A stretch of 62,583 nucleotides of DNA from Clostridia bacterium (GTDB lineage Bacteria > Bacillota > Clostridia > Christensenellales > Aristaeellaceae), in contig JAFRNK010000111.1 in the NCBI GenBank assembly GCA_017430225.1, positions 1 through 62,583 of the forward strand, read 5' to 3'. The translations under genes and the position numbers were made by a program. Of the stretch, positions 1 through 10,257 are shown piece after piece. Position 1 is the first letter of the stretch; each line of letters begins with the position of its first letter. The notes under the pieces were generated by a model. That model worked only from the letters and a program-made list of their open reading frames with translations, did no database searches and was not told where the DNA came from.

Positions 1-266
1 CTTTTCCTCTCGCACCTACGGTGCTCCCGGGCGGAAAAGGTGCAAGGAAAGCATTTTTGCTCTCGCAGGGCAAGCTCTGCTTCGCAAAAATGCTCCTCGC
101 ACCGCACATGTCGCTGCTGCGGATTACACTTGGAGGGGCTGTGGCCCCTCCAAACCTCCCGGAGTTTTCTGATTGCCTGACACTTTTTGTTGCACAATCT
201 ATTTGAAAAAACGATATGCCTGAAAAGAGAGGGGATGTTGCTGATGATCTTCTGCAACATCCCCTT
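1..266 (+). repeat. Dispersed structured repeat, family A, copy 1 (cut by window edge)
   Basis: This stretch recurs in inverted orientation at 23891-24173 with high similarity over its whole length. It contains a long imperfect stem (arms around 40-65 and 80-103), a short GC-rich hairpin whose arms are TGGAGGGGC and GCCCCTCCA (about 131-152), and a closing hairpin GGGGATGTTGC/GCAACATCCCC at 231-264. It lies just downstream of the GH51 gene on the minus strand, so the closing hairpin may also help end that transcript. No protein is supported. The element probably starts left of the window. Confidence 0.75.
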
Positions 267-291
267 ACGTTATTACTATGTTTGCCCGATA

Positions 292-1827
<1,536 letters not shown>

Positions 1828-1840
1828 TCAGACTGAAAAC

Positions 1841-1869
1841 ATATTACCGCGGGGGACTGCCGTTGTCAA
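1841..1869 (-). promoter_or_regulatory. Promoter for the GH51 gene
   Basis: On the minus strand TTGACA (1864-1869) and TAATAT (1841-1846) are separated by 17 bases, with the start codon about 40 bases downstream. It is divergent from the promoter at 1891-1919. Confidence 0.75.
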
Positions 1870-1890
1870 GAAATAACATCACCTTTTCTC

Positions 1891-1919
1891 TTGTCTTTCA
1901 GGCTTTCCCGCGGTATAAT
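1891..1919 (+). promoter_or_regulatory. Promoter for the DUF1292-uvrC operon
   Basis: TTGTCT (1891-1896), a 17-base spacer and TATAAT (1914-1919) stand about 30 bases before the DUF1292 start codon. Confidence 0.75.
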
Positions 1920-1950
1920 CAGGATGAAATACTCAAAGGAGGCAGCGGAT

Positions 1951-2241
1951 ATGGACGATGAACTGGATATTGTCACTCTGGAGGACGAAAACGGAGGCGA
2001 AATTTCGCTGCGCGTCGAGCGCTACTTCTATTTCAACGGGGACGAGTACGTGATCCTCTCCACTGACCTGGAAGGCACCGCCGAGGACCCGGACCGTTAC
2101 GTGATGCGCGTGACGCCCGTCGAAGGTGAAGAGGAGATGGAGGAGTTCACCCCCATCGAGGACGAAGAACTGGAACAGCGGTTGATCAAGGCCGCGGAAA
2201 CCGTGCTGGACAGCACCGGCCTTGACGAAGAAGAGGAATGA
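1951..2241 (+). CDS. DUF1292 family protein
   Basis: This is a small acidic protein of 96 residues. The opening MDDELDIVTLEDENGGE and the following aromatic strand (RYFYFNGDEYVIL) fit the DUF1292 (YrzB-like) family, which is widespread in Firmicutes and has no established biochemical role. The start at 1951 follows AAAGGAGG by 9 bases. Its TGA overlaps the uvrC ATG (ATGA), so the two are translationally coupled. In other Firmicutes the family usually sits in a different operon, so the uvrC pairing says little about function. Confidence 0.85.
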   Translation: MDDELDIVTLEDENGGEISLRVERYFYFNGDEYVILSTDLEGTAEDPDRYVMRVTPVEGEEEMEEFTPIEDEELEQRLIKAAETVLDSTGLDEEEE

Positions 2242-4067
2242 ACGACACCCTCCAGCTGAAAATCAAAAATCTGCCTGACAGTCCGGGCTGCTATCTGATG
2301 AAGGAGCGCGGACAGATCATCTACGTGGGCAAGGCGGTCAACCTGAAGAACCGGGTACGGAGCTATTTCCAGAATTCGTACCACACGCCGAAGGTCGCTG
2401 CCATGGTCGCCCGCGTGGATGATTTTGATATTGTCCTCGCGCGGACCAACCTGGAAGCCCTGCTGCTGGAATGCAACCTGATCAAGCTACACCGGCCTTT
2501 CTACAACATCCTGCTCAAGGACGACAAGGGCTACCCCTACATCCGCGTGGACGTACAGTCGCCCTACCCGCGGGTGACGCTCGCGCGGCGCACCGCCAAG
2601 GACGGCGCGCGGTATTTCGGCCCCTACATCGGCGCGAGCGCGGTCCGCGACGTGCTGGACCTGCTGCGCAAGACCTTCAAACTGCGCACCTGCCGGCAGG
2701 AGCTGCCGCGCAAGACCCCCGGCCGGCCTTGCATGAACTACGAGATCGGCCGCTGCCTCGCGCCTTGCGCCGGGCTGTGCACCCAGGAGGAATACCGCCT
2801 GCAGGTGCTGCGGGCGCTCTCCTTCCTGAACGGGGATTACCAGGCAGTCCGCGACGAGCTGACCGCTGAAATGAAAGAGGCGGCAAGGAAGCTCGAGTTC
2901 GAGCGCGCCGCCCAGATCCGCGACCGCATTGCGGACATCGACGGCCTGCAGGAGCGCCAGCAGGTCAACAGCACGGAAGCGCTGGACCGCGACGTGATCG
3001 CCCTGAGCCGGGACGACCTGGACGCGATGGCCGCGGTGCTGCTGATCCGCGCGGGCAAGATGGTCGGCGGCGAAACCTACGCCCTCGAAGGCGCAGGCGC
3101 GGACGCGCCGGACGAAGTCCTCGCGGCTTTCCTGTTGCAGTACTACGACGGGCGGAAGCCCGCCCGCGAGGTCCTGTGCGAAAGCCTGCCCGAGGACGCC
3201 GAGGGGCTGGAGGACTACCTGCGCGAACGCCGCCAGGCGGCCTGCACGCTGCTCACCCCGCAGCGCGGGGAAAAGCGCGCCCTGATCCTGATGGCGAAGA
3301 AGAATGCCGACGACGCTCTGTACAAGCGCAACCAGCAGGCGGAAATCAAACGCCAGCGCACCGTCGGCGCGTGCGAGGAGCTCGGCAAAGTGCTCGGCAT
3401 GAAGACCGTGCCGCGCCGCATCGAGGGCTACGACATCTCCAACACCCAGGGCGTGCTGTCCGTGGCCAGCATGGTCGTGTTCATCGACGGCGAGCCCGCG
3501 AAAAAGGAATACCGGCACTACCGCATCAAGACTGTCGAAGGCGCGAACGACTTTGCGTCCATGAACGAGGTGCTCGGCCGGCGCTTCCGCCGCGCCGTGA
3601 GCGAAGACCCGAACGAAAAGTGGCCCATGCCGGACCTGGTGCTGATTGACGGCGGCCCGGAGCAATTGCGCTTCGCGCGCACCGCTATGCTCGCCGCCGG
3701 CGCGGACGTGCCGATGTTCGGCCTCGCCAAGCGCATGGAGGAGATCTTCCTGCCCGACCGGGAGGAATCCATCCTCCTGGACCGCAAGAGCCCCGCTCTG
3801 CACCTGATCCAGCGTGTGCGCGACGAGAGCCACCGTTTCGCCATCACCTTCCACACCGGGCTGCGCGGGAAGGCCAGTGTCCACAGCCAGCTGGAGGATA
3901 TCCCCGGCATCGGCCCCTCGCGCCGCCGCGCGCTCCTGACCCATTTCGGCAGCATCAAAGCCATGCGCGAAGCGACCCTGGAAGAGCTGACGGAAGTCCA
4001 GGGCATGAACAAAACCGCCGGGGAAGCCCTGTACCAGTGGATGCACAAGGGCGAACAGGCAGGATAA
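2238..4067 (+). CDS. uvrC: UvrABC system protein C
   Basis: UvrC makes the two incisions in nucleotide excision repair after UvrA/UvrB mark a lesion. The 609-residue protein has the full family layout: an N-terminal GIY-YIG nuclease region (PGCYLM...IIYVGKAVNLKNRV, residues about 13-40), a cysteine cluster, a UVR segment (residues about 200-235), the RNase H-like second nuclease (GYDISNTQG, about 396-404, with the motif LVLIDGGPEQL further on) and a C-terminal helix-hairpin-helix (DIPGIGPSRRRALL). It is coupled to DUF1292 by an ATGA overlap and followed 44 bases later by a GH1 gene on the same strand. Length is typical. Confidence 0.97.
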   Translation: MNDTLQLKIKNLPDSPGCYLMKERGQIIYVGKAVNLKNRVRSYFQNSYHTPKVAAMVARVDDFDIVLARTNLEALLLECNLIKLHRPFYNILLKDDKGYPYIRVDVQSPYPRVTLARRTAKDGARYFGPYIGASAVRDVLDLLRKTFKLRTCRQELPRKTPGRPCMNYEIGRCLAPCAGLCTQEEYRLQVLRALSFLNGDYQAVRDELTAEMKEAARKLEFERAAQIRDRIADIDGLQERQQVNSTEALDRDVIALSRDDLDAMAAVLLIRAGKMVGGETYALEGAGADAPDEVLAAFLLQYYDGRKPAREVLCESLPEDAEGLEDYLRERRQAACTLLTPQRGEKRALILMAKKNADDALYKRNQQAEIKRQRTVGACEELGKVLGMKTVPRRIEGYDISNTQGVLSVASMVVFIDGEPAKKEYRHYRIKTVEGANDFASMNEVLGRRFRRAVSEDPNEKWPMPDLVLIDGGPEQLRFARTAMLAAGADVPMFGLAKRMEEIFLPDREESILLDRKSPALHLIQRVRDESHRFAITFHTGLRGKASVHSQLEDIPGIGPSRRRALLTHFGSIKAMREATLEELTEVQGMNKTAGEALYQWMHKGEQAG

Positions 4068-4111
4068 CAGCATGAATATCGGCCGTCAAAACAGGAAAAG
4101 GAGACGCTGAC

Positions 4112-5470
4112 ATGAGTTTTTCGAAAGATTTTATCTGGGGTACAGCCACCGCGTCCTTCCAGATCGAAGGCGCCTGGAACGAGGACGGCAAAAGCCCCAG
4201 CATCTGGGACGAATTGTGTGAGCAGCCCGGGAAGATCCAGGACAAGTCTGACGGCAAAACCGCCTGTGACCATTATCACCGGTTTGAGGAAGACGTCGCC
4301 CTGATGGCGGCGCACGGCATCCGCAACTACCGTTTTTCCGTCTCCTGGCCCCGGATCCTGCCCGAAGGAACGGGAAAAGTGAACGAAGCGGGCGTCGCCT
4401 TTTATGACCGGCTGATCAACTGCCTGTTGGAGCACGGCATCCGCCCGTGGCTGACCATCTACCACTGGGATCTTCCCGCGTGCCTGCAGCGGAAAGGCGG
4501 CTGGCTGAACGAAGAAATGCCGGACTGGTTCGCGGAGTACACCGGCGTCCTGGCGGAGCGTTTCGGCGACCGGGTCAAGGACTTCATCACCATCAACGAG
4601 CCCCAGTGCATCATCGGGATGGGCTACGTGCTTGGGCTGCACGCTCCGAGCCTGAAGCTCGGGCACCGGGACCAGGTCATCGCCTGCCATAATCTGCTGA
4701 AGAGCCACGGCCGCGCCAGCATCGTCCTGCGGGAGAAGGTCAGGGACGTCCGAGTAGGCTACGCGCCCTGCGCCGGTCCGGCGGTCCCGAAGGATGAAAG
4801 CAACCCGGCAGACGTGGAAGCCGCCCGCAAAGCCTATTTCAAGATGAACGACAAGACTCCCGCCTTTTCCGTCACCTGGTTCAGCGATCCGGTCATCCTG
4901 GGCAGCTATCCGGAGGATGGCCTGAAGCTGTACGGCCAGTACCTGCCCGCGGGCTGGGAAAAGGATCTGGAGCTGATCCACCAGGTGCCCGACTTCTATA
5001 CCCAGAATATCTACGAAGGCGAAGAATTCCGCGCGGCGGACAACGCGGACGGCTTTGAGCAGGTTCCCTATCCTCTCGGCCATCCCCGGACGTCCTTCGG
5101 CTGGCCGGTGACGCCCCGGGCCCTGTACTGGGGGCCGCGCTTCCTCTGGGAGCGGTACCGCCTGCCCTTCATCATCTCCGAAAACGGCATGGCCTGCCAT
5201 GACTGGGTGATGCTGGACGGTAAAGTCCATGACCCGAACCGAATCGATTATATCCGCCGCTATCTGCGGGAACTGCGCCGGGCCAGCGAAGACGGCGTGG
5301 ACATCCGCGGTTACTTCTACTGGAGCCTGCTGGACAACTTTGAGTGGGCAAAGGGCTATACGGAGCGTTTCGGCCTGGTCTATGTGGACTACGCCACGGG
5401 CAAACGCACGCCCAAGGACAGTCTCGGCTGGTATGCCGAAACCATCTGTGCCAACGGGGATAACCTGTGA
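4112..5470 (+). CDS. Beta-glucosidase / 6-phospho-beta-glucosidase, GH1
   Basis: A 452-residue GH1 glycosidase. The acid/base Glu163 (TINEPQ) and nucleophile Glu357 (ISENGM) of this retaining family are both present, and the N-terminus (FIWGTATASFQIEGAWNEDGK) is typical. There is no secretion signal, so it should hydrolyse imported beta-glucosides such as cellobiose in the cytoplasm. The sequence near the C-terminus has the WSLLDNFEWAKGY pattern usual for unphosphorylated beta-glucosidases, which I favour over the phospho-enzyme. The start follows AAAAGGAGA at 4095-4104. It ends just before a strong terminator, so it may be the last gene of the uvrC transcript. Confidence 0.93.
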   Translation: MSFSKDFIWGTATASFQIEGAWNEDGKSPSIWDELCEQPGKIQDKSDGKTACDHYHRFEEDVALMAAHGIRNYRFSVSWPRILPEGTGKVNEAGVAFYDRLINCLLEHGIRPWLTIYHWDLPACLQRKGGWLNEEMPDWFAEYTGVLAERFGDRVKDFITINEPQCIIGMGYVLGLHAPSLKLGHRDQVIACHNLLKSHGRASIVLREKVRDVRVGYAPCAGPAVPKDESNPADVEAARKAYFKMNDKTPAFSVTWFSDPVILGSYPEDGLKLYGQYLPAGWEKDLELIHQVPDFYTQNIYEGEEFRAADNADGFEQVPYPLGHPRTSFGWPVTPRALYWGPRFLWERYRLPFIISENGMACHDWVMLDGKVHDPNRIDYIRRYLRELRRASEDGVDIRGYFYWSLLDNFEWAKGYTERFGLVYVDYATGKRTPKDSLGWYAETICANGDNL

Positions 5471-5485
5471 TCAGGCTTTAGGTCA

Positions 5486-5537
5486 ATAAACGCCCTCATC
5501 CGACCGATTCATTGTCGGATGAGGGCTGTTTATTTTG
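5486..5537. terminator. Bidirectional intrinsic terminator
   Basis: A stem of about 14 pairs (CGCCCTCATCCGAC with GTCGGATGAGGGCTG) is flanked by AATAAA and TTTATTTT. It lies between convergent genes and can serve both the GH1 gene and the beta-helix protein gene. Confidence 0.85.
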
Positions 5538-5552
5538 TTACGATCTTTTGAC

Positions 5553-6986
5553 TTACCGGATGCCTTCCAAAGCTTCACCGTTCACATACAGTTTGTATCC
5601 GTTGCCGACGACGTTCGCGGTATTGCCGGAAAACTCGCTGATATACGTGTCCGCGGTCAGCGTCCAGGTGCTGGTATCGTCAAGGATCACGGAAACGGTG
5701 CCGATTTCTGAGGATACCGTCTCGCCCTTCGCGTTTTCGATTTCACCGCTGAAACTGCCCTCAAAAGTTGAACCGTTTTTCAGCGTCAGGGTCATGGTGG
5801 AATTGTCGCCCACAAGGATGGTGCCCTTCAGAGCCTGTGCGTCCGCGACCAATTCCGCGATGTTGGAAGCGCCGCTCCAGCCGTCGTCACAGACGGAAAG
5901 AAGCACATCACTGCCTTCATTGACCAGCTTCACGCCGGACAGCGCAATGACTGTATGCGTGTTGGTAACATGGAACATATGCCCGCTCAGGCTGGTCAGG
6001 CTGCCGCCCGTCATGGTAAAGGCGGAAGTGCCGCTGTCCGCGTCGCCGGACATGGACTGATAGATCATGATCGTGTCCAGGAAGGTCGCGTGGCTGTTGC
6101 ACTGCGTGTTGTTCGCGGTCATGTCGCAATTGATCAGCGTAATGCTGTTTTTGCCCTCGATGCACACTCCCTCGGAAAGATTGCTGGTCAGCGCCGCGTT
6201 GCTCACAGTGATGTCCGCGGTGGAGTAAATCGCAGGAGAGCCCAGCCCATTGGAAGTATAGGTGCCGCCGTCCACGACGACCGTGCCGCCGCCGCGGTCG
6301 GTGCGGATCGCCGCGGAAGACTTGCCGGAAGTATTCACGGTCAGGTTGCTGGCATAGGTAACGCCTCCGCCCGTGGTCATAATGCCGCCGGAGCCGTCGC
6401 CGGTCGTGGTGATGGACGTGTCGGAGATGACCACCGTCGTTCCGTCGCCCACAGCACCGTTCCTGCCGCCGTTACCGCCGTAGGAGAAGACGCCGTTCGC
6501 ACCGGAAGCGGACGTTTCGATTGTCCCGCCGGTGATCGTGGCCGTGGAACCGCCCATGACCAGCACCGCCGCGTTCAGGCCGTAGAAGTTGCAGTTATCT
6601 CCGCCGTCGGAATCGCCGGATTTGGTCACATAGATATTATTGAGATCGACCTCGTCCGACGTATTGACGATCAGCGCGCTCTCGTCAGCGGTCACGGACA
6701 CATAAACCTGATCGCTGAGTTCCGCCGCTTCTGTGATTTCCGCGGCCGCTTTATATTCAAAGGACGCCGTTCCGCCTCCGGGAGGGGTGCCCCCGCCGAA
6801 GCCGCCCGGCCCGCCGGGCATGCCGTCCGGCGGATCTCCCGGGGGATCGCCTGCGGGCGGCTCGCCCATATCCCAATCGGGCGGCGGACCGCCGGGACCT
6901 TTGGAAGCCTGATTATCTTCAGCAAACGCCGCTGCCGCAGAAACTGCCAGCATCAGCGCCATCATCAACGCAAGAAACCTTTTCAT
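5553..6986 (-). CDS. Secreted right-handed beta-helix protein
   Basis: A 477-residue protein with a clear signal peptide (KRFLALMMALMLAVSAAAAFA, cut near residue 22), then a Pro/Gly-rich linker to about residue 65, then repeated short beta-strands rich in Thr, Ser, Gly and Asn such as ATITGGTIETS, TVVISDTSI and SITLINCDM. This pattern is that of a right-handed parallel beta-helix. No catalytic residues of pectate lyases or similar enzymes can be assigned, and there is no anchor at the C-terminus. The start at 6986 follows GGAGG by 8 bases; the frame extends nine codons upstream. Possible roles are adhesin or polysaccharide binding; the function is unknown. Confidence 0.8.
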   Translation of the reverse strand: MKRFLALMMALMLAVSAAAAFAEDNQASKGPGGPPPDWDMGEPPAGDPPGDPPDGMPGGPGGFGGGTPPGGGTASFEYKAAAEITEAAELSDQVYVSVTADESALIVNTSDEVDLNNIYVTKSGDSDGGDNCNFYGLNAAVLVMGGSTATITGGTIETSASGANGVFSYGGNGGRNGAVGDGTTVVISDTSITTTGDGSGGIMTTGGGVTYASNLTVNTSGKSSAAIRTDRGGGTVVVDGGTYTSNGLGSPAIYSTADITVSNAALTSNLSEGVCIEGKNSITLINCDMTANNTQCNSHATFLDTIMIYQSMSGDADSGTSAFTMTGGSLTSLSGHMFHVTNTHTVIALSGVKLVNEGSDVLLSVCDDGWSGASNIAELVADAQALKGTILVGDNSTMTLTLKNGSTFEGSFSGEIENAKGETVSSEIGTVSVILDDTSTWTLTADTYISEFSGNTANVVGNGYKLYVNGEALEGIR

Positions 6987-7071
6987 TCTGCTTACCTCCG
7001 TCGCTGCTTTCATTCAGCGGGTTTTTTCCGCTGACAGGTACATATTACCGGACAAAGCTTAAAGAATCATT

Positions 7072-7102
7072 AAAAAAACCAGACCTTTCGATCTGGTTTT
7101 TT
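7072..7102 (-). terminator. Intrinsic terminator after the coiled-coil protein gene
   Basis: AAAACCAGA and TCTGGTTTT form a short stem followed by T-rich sequence on both strands. It lies 15 bases past the stop of the gene at 7117. Confidence 0.75.
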
Positions 7103-7116
7103 GAAATATTTCTGAA

Positions 7117-8124
7117 TTATTCCACCGTCACCGCGTCCTCGGTCGGGGCATCCGCTTCTGTGCCGTCGGCAGTTTCTTCAGCAGGAATCTCCTCCGCAGG
7201 AACTTCTTCTGCGGGCTTCTCTTCAGCGGGGGTTTTTTCGGCCTTGGGTGCTTCCTCTGCGGGTTTTTCTTCCGCGGCGGGTTCTTCTTCGACAGCCGCC
7301 GGTTCTGCTGCTTCAGCAGTTTCTTCTGCCGGCGCGGCTTCCGCGGGCTCCTCTTCAGCTTTGGGCGCTTCCTCAGCCGGTTCAGCTACTGCTGTTTCTT
7401 CCACAGGTTCCTCGGTCGGTACTTCCTCCGCAGGCACCTCTTCGGCAGGCGGATTGATCACTGCGAACAGGGTGCGCAGGCTGTCAGCAACCGCGTTGAA
7501 CTTTGCTTCCGCCTTTTCTTTGGCGGTCACGGCTTCCGTCAGCTGGGCCTTGACGTCTTCCAGTTCCACGGTCAGGGCTTCGTTTGCCGTGATCAGCTCC
7601 ACATTCTGTGTGAGCTCCGTTTCCGCCTTGGCACTGAGCTGGGTCAGCTGTTCCGTCAGGATTTCCACATTCTGTTCGGCGTCGTTCGCGCGGGTCTGGA
7701 CGTCTTCCAGGGTCTGCTGCGCTGCGGCGAGCTGTTCGGTCAGCGTCTGGGCGCTCTCTTCCGCGGTCACGGCGCGGGTGACGGCGCTTTCGATCGTCTC
7801 AGCGGATTCTTTCAGCTGGTCTTCCGCGTCCTTGATCTGGGTTTCCATTTCACTTTGAATGGATGCCAGCTTTTCCTCAGCTTCCGCTGCTTTCTGCTCT
7901 GCGGCGGCCAGGAGGCCTTCGAGTTCAGCGACACGCGCTTCGGCAGCGTTCTTGCCGTCTTCCATTTCTTTTACTTCTTTGGCCGTCGCCTGAATGGAAC
8001 GGTCATATGCTTCTACCCTTTCGGCCAATTCGGTCTTCTGACCGTTCAGGTTGTTCCATACGAGGCAAAGCGCAACGACTGCAATCAACAGGCATGAACT
8101 GACGATAATGATAGCTTTCTTCAT
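7117..8124 (-). CDS. Membrane-anchored coiled-coil protein with a Glu/Pro/Ala tail
   Basis: A 335-residue protein of unknown function. Residues about 3-22 form one hydrophobic segment (signal anchor). Residues about 25-225 are a long heptad-rich coiled coil (many Glu, Ala, Gln, Leu). The last 100 residues are low-complexity repeats built on AEEVPAEE and AEEKPAEE. The start at 8124 (MKKAII) has GGAG 11 bases upstream; a GTG four codons earlier is too close to that site. The gene follows the barnase gene by 70 bases on the same strand. The acidic Pro/Glu tail resembles that of the surface protein at 59748, which suggests a cell-wall-spanning or spacer role. Confidence 0.7.
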   Translation of the reverse strand: MKKAIIIVSSCLLIAVVALCLVWNNLNGQKTELAERVEAYDRSIQATAKEVKEMEDGKNAAEARVAELEGLLAAAEQKAAEAEEKLASIQSEMETQIKDAEDQLKESAETIESAVTRAVTAEESAQTLTEQLAAAQQTLEDVQTRANDAEQNVEILTEQLTQLSAKAETELTQNVELITANEALTVELEDVKAQLTEAVTAKEKAEAKFNAVADSLRTLFAVINPPAEEVPAEEVPTEEPVEETAVAEPAEEAPKAEEEPAEAAPAEETAEAAEPAAVEEEPAAEEKPAEEAPKAEKTPAEEKPAEEVPAEEIPAEETADGTEADAPTEDAVTVE

Positions 8125-8194
8125 AACTGCCGGCACTCCTTTTGATGATTCTTATATGTTTCAGGAACGGAAACTCCGTCCTGATCATGCTTAT

Positions 8195-8734
8195 TTACGG
8201 CCCCGCCCGCGTCTCAGGTTCGGTAATGTCTTCAAAAGTGTTATAGTGGTCTTCGGTATAATAGATCAGCCCGTCGCTTGAAAATACGATGCGTTTCGCG
8301 CCGCGGCTCTTCCCGTTGTAATCGATATCGCACTCGTACCAGCGCCTGCCAGGAGCGTCCGGCAGCTGGCCTTCGTAATTGCCGAAGCGGCTGCCGCCGA
8401 TGCTCTTGCCCGGCGCGTATCTCCACACACTGTCGTTCCCGTTGCCGCTCCAGCCAAGGTTCTGCGCGTCCCGCTTGGAAATATAATTGGACGGCAGTTT
8501 ATGATAAGTCCGGATATAAGCGGCAACATGCTCCTTGTCGGTATATTCGCCGCCTTCCGTGACGACGATATCCGGCTCCGCAGTCGGCGCGGGCGTGACT
8601 GTCGCCGTCGCCTGTACGCGGGGGGTCGCCGTATTTTTCTTTTTTTTCGAGCGCGCCTGTGCCGGTGCAGCTGCCGCTGTCAGCAGCAGCAGGGCGAGCA
8701 GCAGCGCCGATAAGCGCTTTCCCTGTCCAGTCAT
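8195..8734 (-). CDS. Secreted barnase-type ribonuclease
   Basis: A guanyl-preferring extracellular RNase of the barnase (N1/T1) family, 179 residues. A signal peptide covers residues 1-27, then a Lys-rich and Thr/Pro-rich linker to about 54, then the RNase domain. Signature blocks match barnase: VAAYIRTYHKLPSNYISK, APGKSIGGSRFGNYEG, RRWYECDIDY and DHYNTF. Catalytic residues are Glu134, Arg148 and His163; the spacings of 14 and 15 residues equal those of barnase Glu73-Arg87-His102. It starts 14 bases after dnaN on the same strand, so it probably shares the dnaN transcript. The matching inhibitor (barstar) is 3.6 kb away at 12328 on the other strand. Confidence 0.93.
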   Translation of the reverse strand: MTGQGKRLSALLLALLLLTAAAAPAQARSKKKKNTATPRVQATATVTPAPTAEPDIVVTEGGEYTDKEHVAAYIRTYHKLPSNYISKRDAQNLGWSGNGNDSVWRYAPGKSIGGSRFGNYEGQLPDAPGRRWYECDIDYNGKSRGAKRIVFSSDGLIYYTEDHYNTFEDITEPETRAGP

Positions 8735-8748
8735 GAATCGGCCTCGTA

Positions 8749-9870
8749 TTACTCAAACGTCCTGATCGGCAGCACCAGGAAGATGAACTGGTTGCCTTCT
8801 TTCGGCCTCACGATGCAGGGAGACACGTTCGTTTGGAAGCACATGCGGATCTCTTCCGATTCCACGTTGCGGATAACGTCCATCAGGTACTGGGAATTGA
8901 AGGAAATCCTCAGCGGCTGACCGTGGAAAATGACCGGCAGGTCTTCACGCACGTCACCGCGCTCGGCACGGGAGTTCATGTGCAGGCCCGTTTCCCCGAT
9001 TTCCATGGTAATCAGGTTGCTCTTTCCTTCGCGCGCCATCAGGCTGCAGCGCTCCAGCGCGTCGTACAGCGGGCCTTTTTCAAGCTCGATCTCCGTCTGC
9101 GCGGAGCTCGGCAGGATGTGCTTGTAATCGATGAATTCGCCGATCAGCAGCGTGGTATACATCTTGACCGCGCCGAAGCTGACAATCACGTGGGACGCGT
9201 TATAGGTCAGCGTCACGTCCGTTTCGTCGTCCGGGAGGATCTTGCTGAGTTCGTTCAGGATCCGACCGGAAATAATGACGCTCGTGAATTCTTTCCCGCC
9301 GGGAATGGTGTTCTCTGCATCAATGTTCATCAGCGCCATGCGGAAACCATCGATGCTGACGAGCCGCGTCTCGTTCGCGTAGAACTCCATCAGGATGCCG
9401 GTCAGCGTTTTGCGGCTTTCGTCTGTGGAAACCGCGAACATCACGCGGGAGATCGCGTTGCGCAGCTTGTTGGCGGGCAGATGGATTTCCTGGGCGTTGG
9501 AAATTTCCCTGAGCTCGGGAAAATCTTCCGCGTTCATCCCCATCATATTCGTCTTGCTGCCCAGGCTGGTGATGCGGGCGACGTTGCTGTCTTCCACAGT
9601 AAAGGTAACCAGGCCCACGTTCTGACGGCGAATCAGTTCAGAGAGCAGTTTGGCGGGAAAAACCGTCACACCGGGCGTACGGACGTCCGCGTCGACGATG
9701 GCGCGGATAGTCATTTCACCGTCGGTGGCGGTAATGGTCAGCGTATTGTCCTTCGCGTCGATCAGCACGCCGTTGTAAATGTTCTTGACGGGCCGCGCCG
9801 CGAGAGCATGCGTGACCAGACTGAGCCCTCTGCTCATTTCATTTGTATTGACAATAAATTCCTGTAACAC
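8749..9870 (-). CDS. dnaN: DNA polymerase III beta subunit (sliding clamp)
   Basis: The clamp tethers the replicative polymerase to DNA. The 373-residue length, the three-domain pattern, LLSELIRRQ and the C-terminal hydrophobic pocket strand ending IFLVLPIRTFE all fit DnaN. The start is GTG at 9870, placed after AGGAAAGGA; the frame has an ATG only 11 codons later, inside the conserved first strand. dnaA, recF and gyrB, usual neighbours of dnaN, are not in this window; instead the next gene upstream is the divergent exoA. The intergenic region upstream contains DnaA-box-like sites. Barnase follows 14 bases after the stop. Confidence 0.95.
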   Translation of the reverse strand: MLQEFIVNTNEMSRGLSLVTHALAARPVKNIYNGVLIDAKDNTLTITATDGEMTIRAIVDADVRTPGVTVFPAKLLSELIRRQNVGLVTFTVEDSNVARITSLGSKTNMMGMNAEDFPELREISNAQEIHLPANKLRNAISRVMFAVSTDESRKTLTGILMEFYANETRLVSIDGFRMALMNIDAENTIPGGKEFTSVIISGRILNELSKILPDDETDVTLTYNASHVIVSFGAVKMYTTLLIGEFIDYKHILPSSAQTEIELEKGPLYDALERCSLMAREGKSNLITMEIGETGLHMNSRAERGDVREDLPVIFHGQPLRISFNSQYLMDVIRNVESEEIRMCFQTNVSPCIVRPKEGNQFIFLVLPIRTFE

Positions 9871-9954
9871 GGGAGTGTCCTTTCCTCGGTCAGGGCGGAG
9901 AGATGATTATTATTGAATATAAAAACCAGTCGTCATCTAAGAGCCTGCCGAAAT

Positions 9955-10217
9955 TGTGCATAAACTGAAAAATGAATGATGCGAGCGGCGTTTTATAAGA
10001 TCGTGGGCTATGGATAAACGTCATAAAAGCCGAGGGATGAATTGCTGACGAAATGATGCGACCTGAAAAACGCGCGCTTTTTCGTCTTTTATTATGACAT
10101 AAAAGGACGTTTTTTTCAAGTTTTATTTATCAGGCACAGGCGCTTTTACATATTTTCCACAGGAAGGCAGGGATGTTTGTGAGTTCATATCCGGGGTTGT
10201 TGACAACCTGTGGAAAT
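9955..10217. promoter_or_regulatory. Cluster of DnaA-box-like sites between dnaN and exoA
   Basis: Four 9-mers resemble the box TTWTNCACA. TTATGCACA (9955-9963, minus strand) and TTTTCCACA (10153-10161, plus strand) match it exactly. TTATCCATA (10009-10017, minus) and ATTTCCACA (10209-10217, minus) each have one mismatch. The 387-base gap is AT-rich around 10080-10130. This could be part of a replication origin or a DnaA-responsive control region for dnaN and exoA. I see no gene in the gap. Confidence 0.5.
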
Positions 10218-10228
10218 CCAATTAAAAT
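10200..10228 (+). promoter_or_regulatory. Promoter for exoA
   Basis: TTGACA (10200-10205), a 17-base spacer and TAAAAT (10223-10228). A DnaA-box-like 9-mer (10209-10217) lies in the spacer, so DnaA could block this promoter. Confidence 0.75.
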
Positions 10229-10257
10229 AGATGACAGTGCAGAAGGGAGCGATCGTT

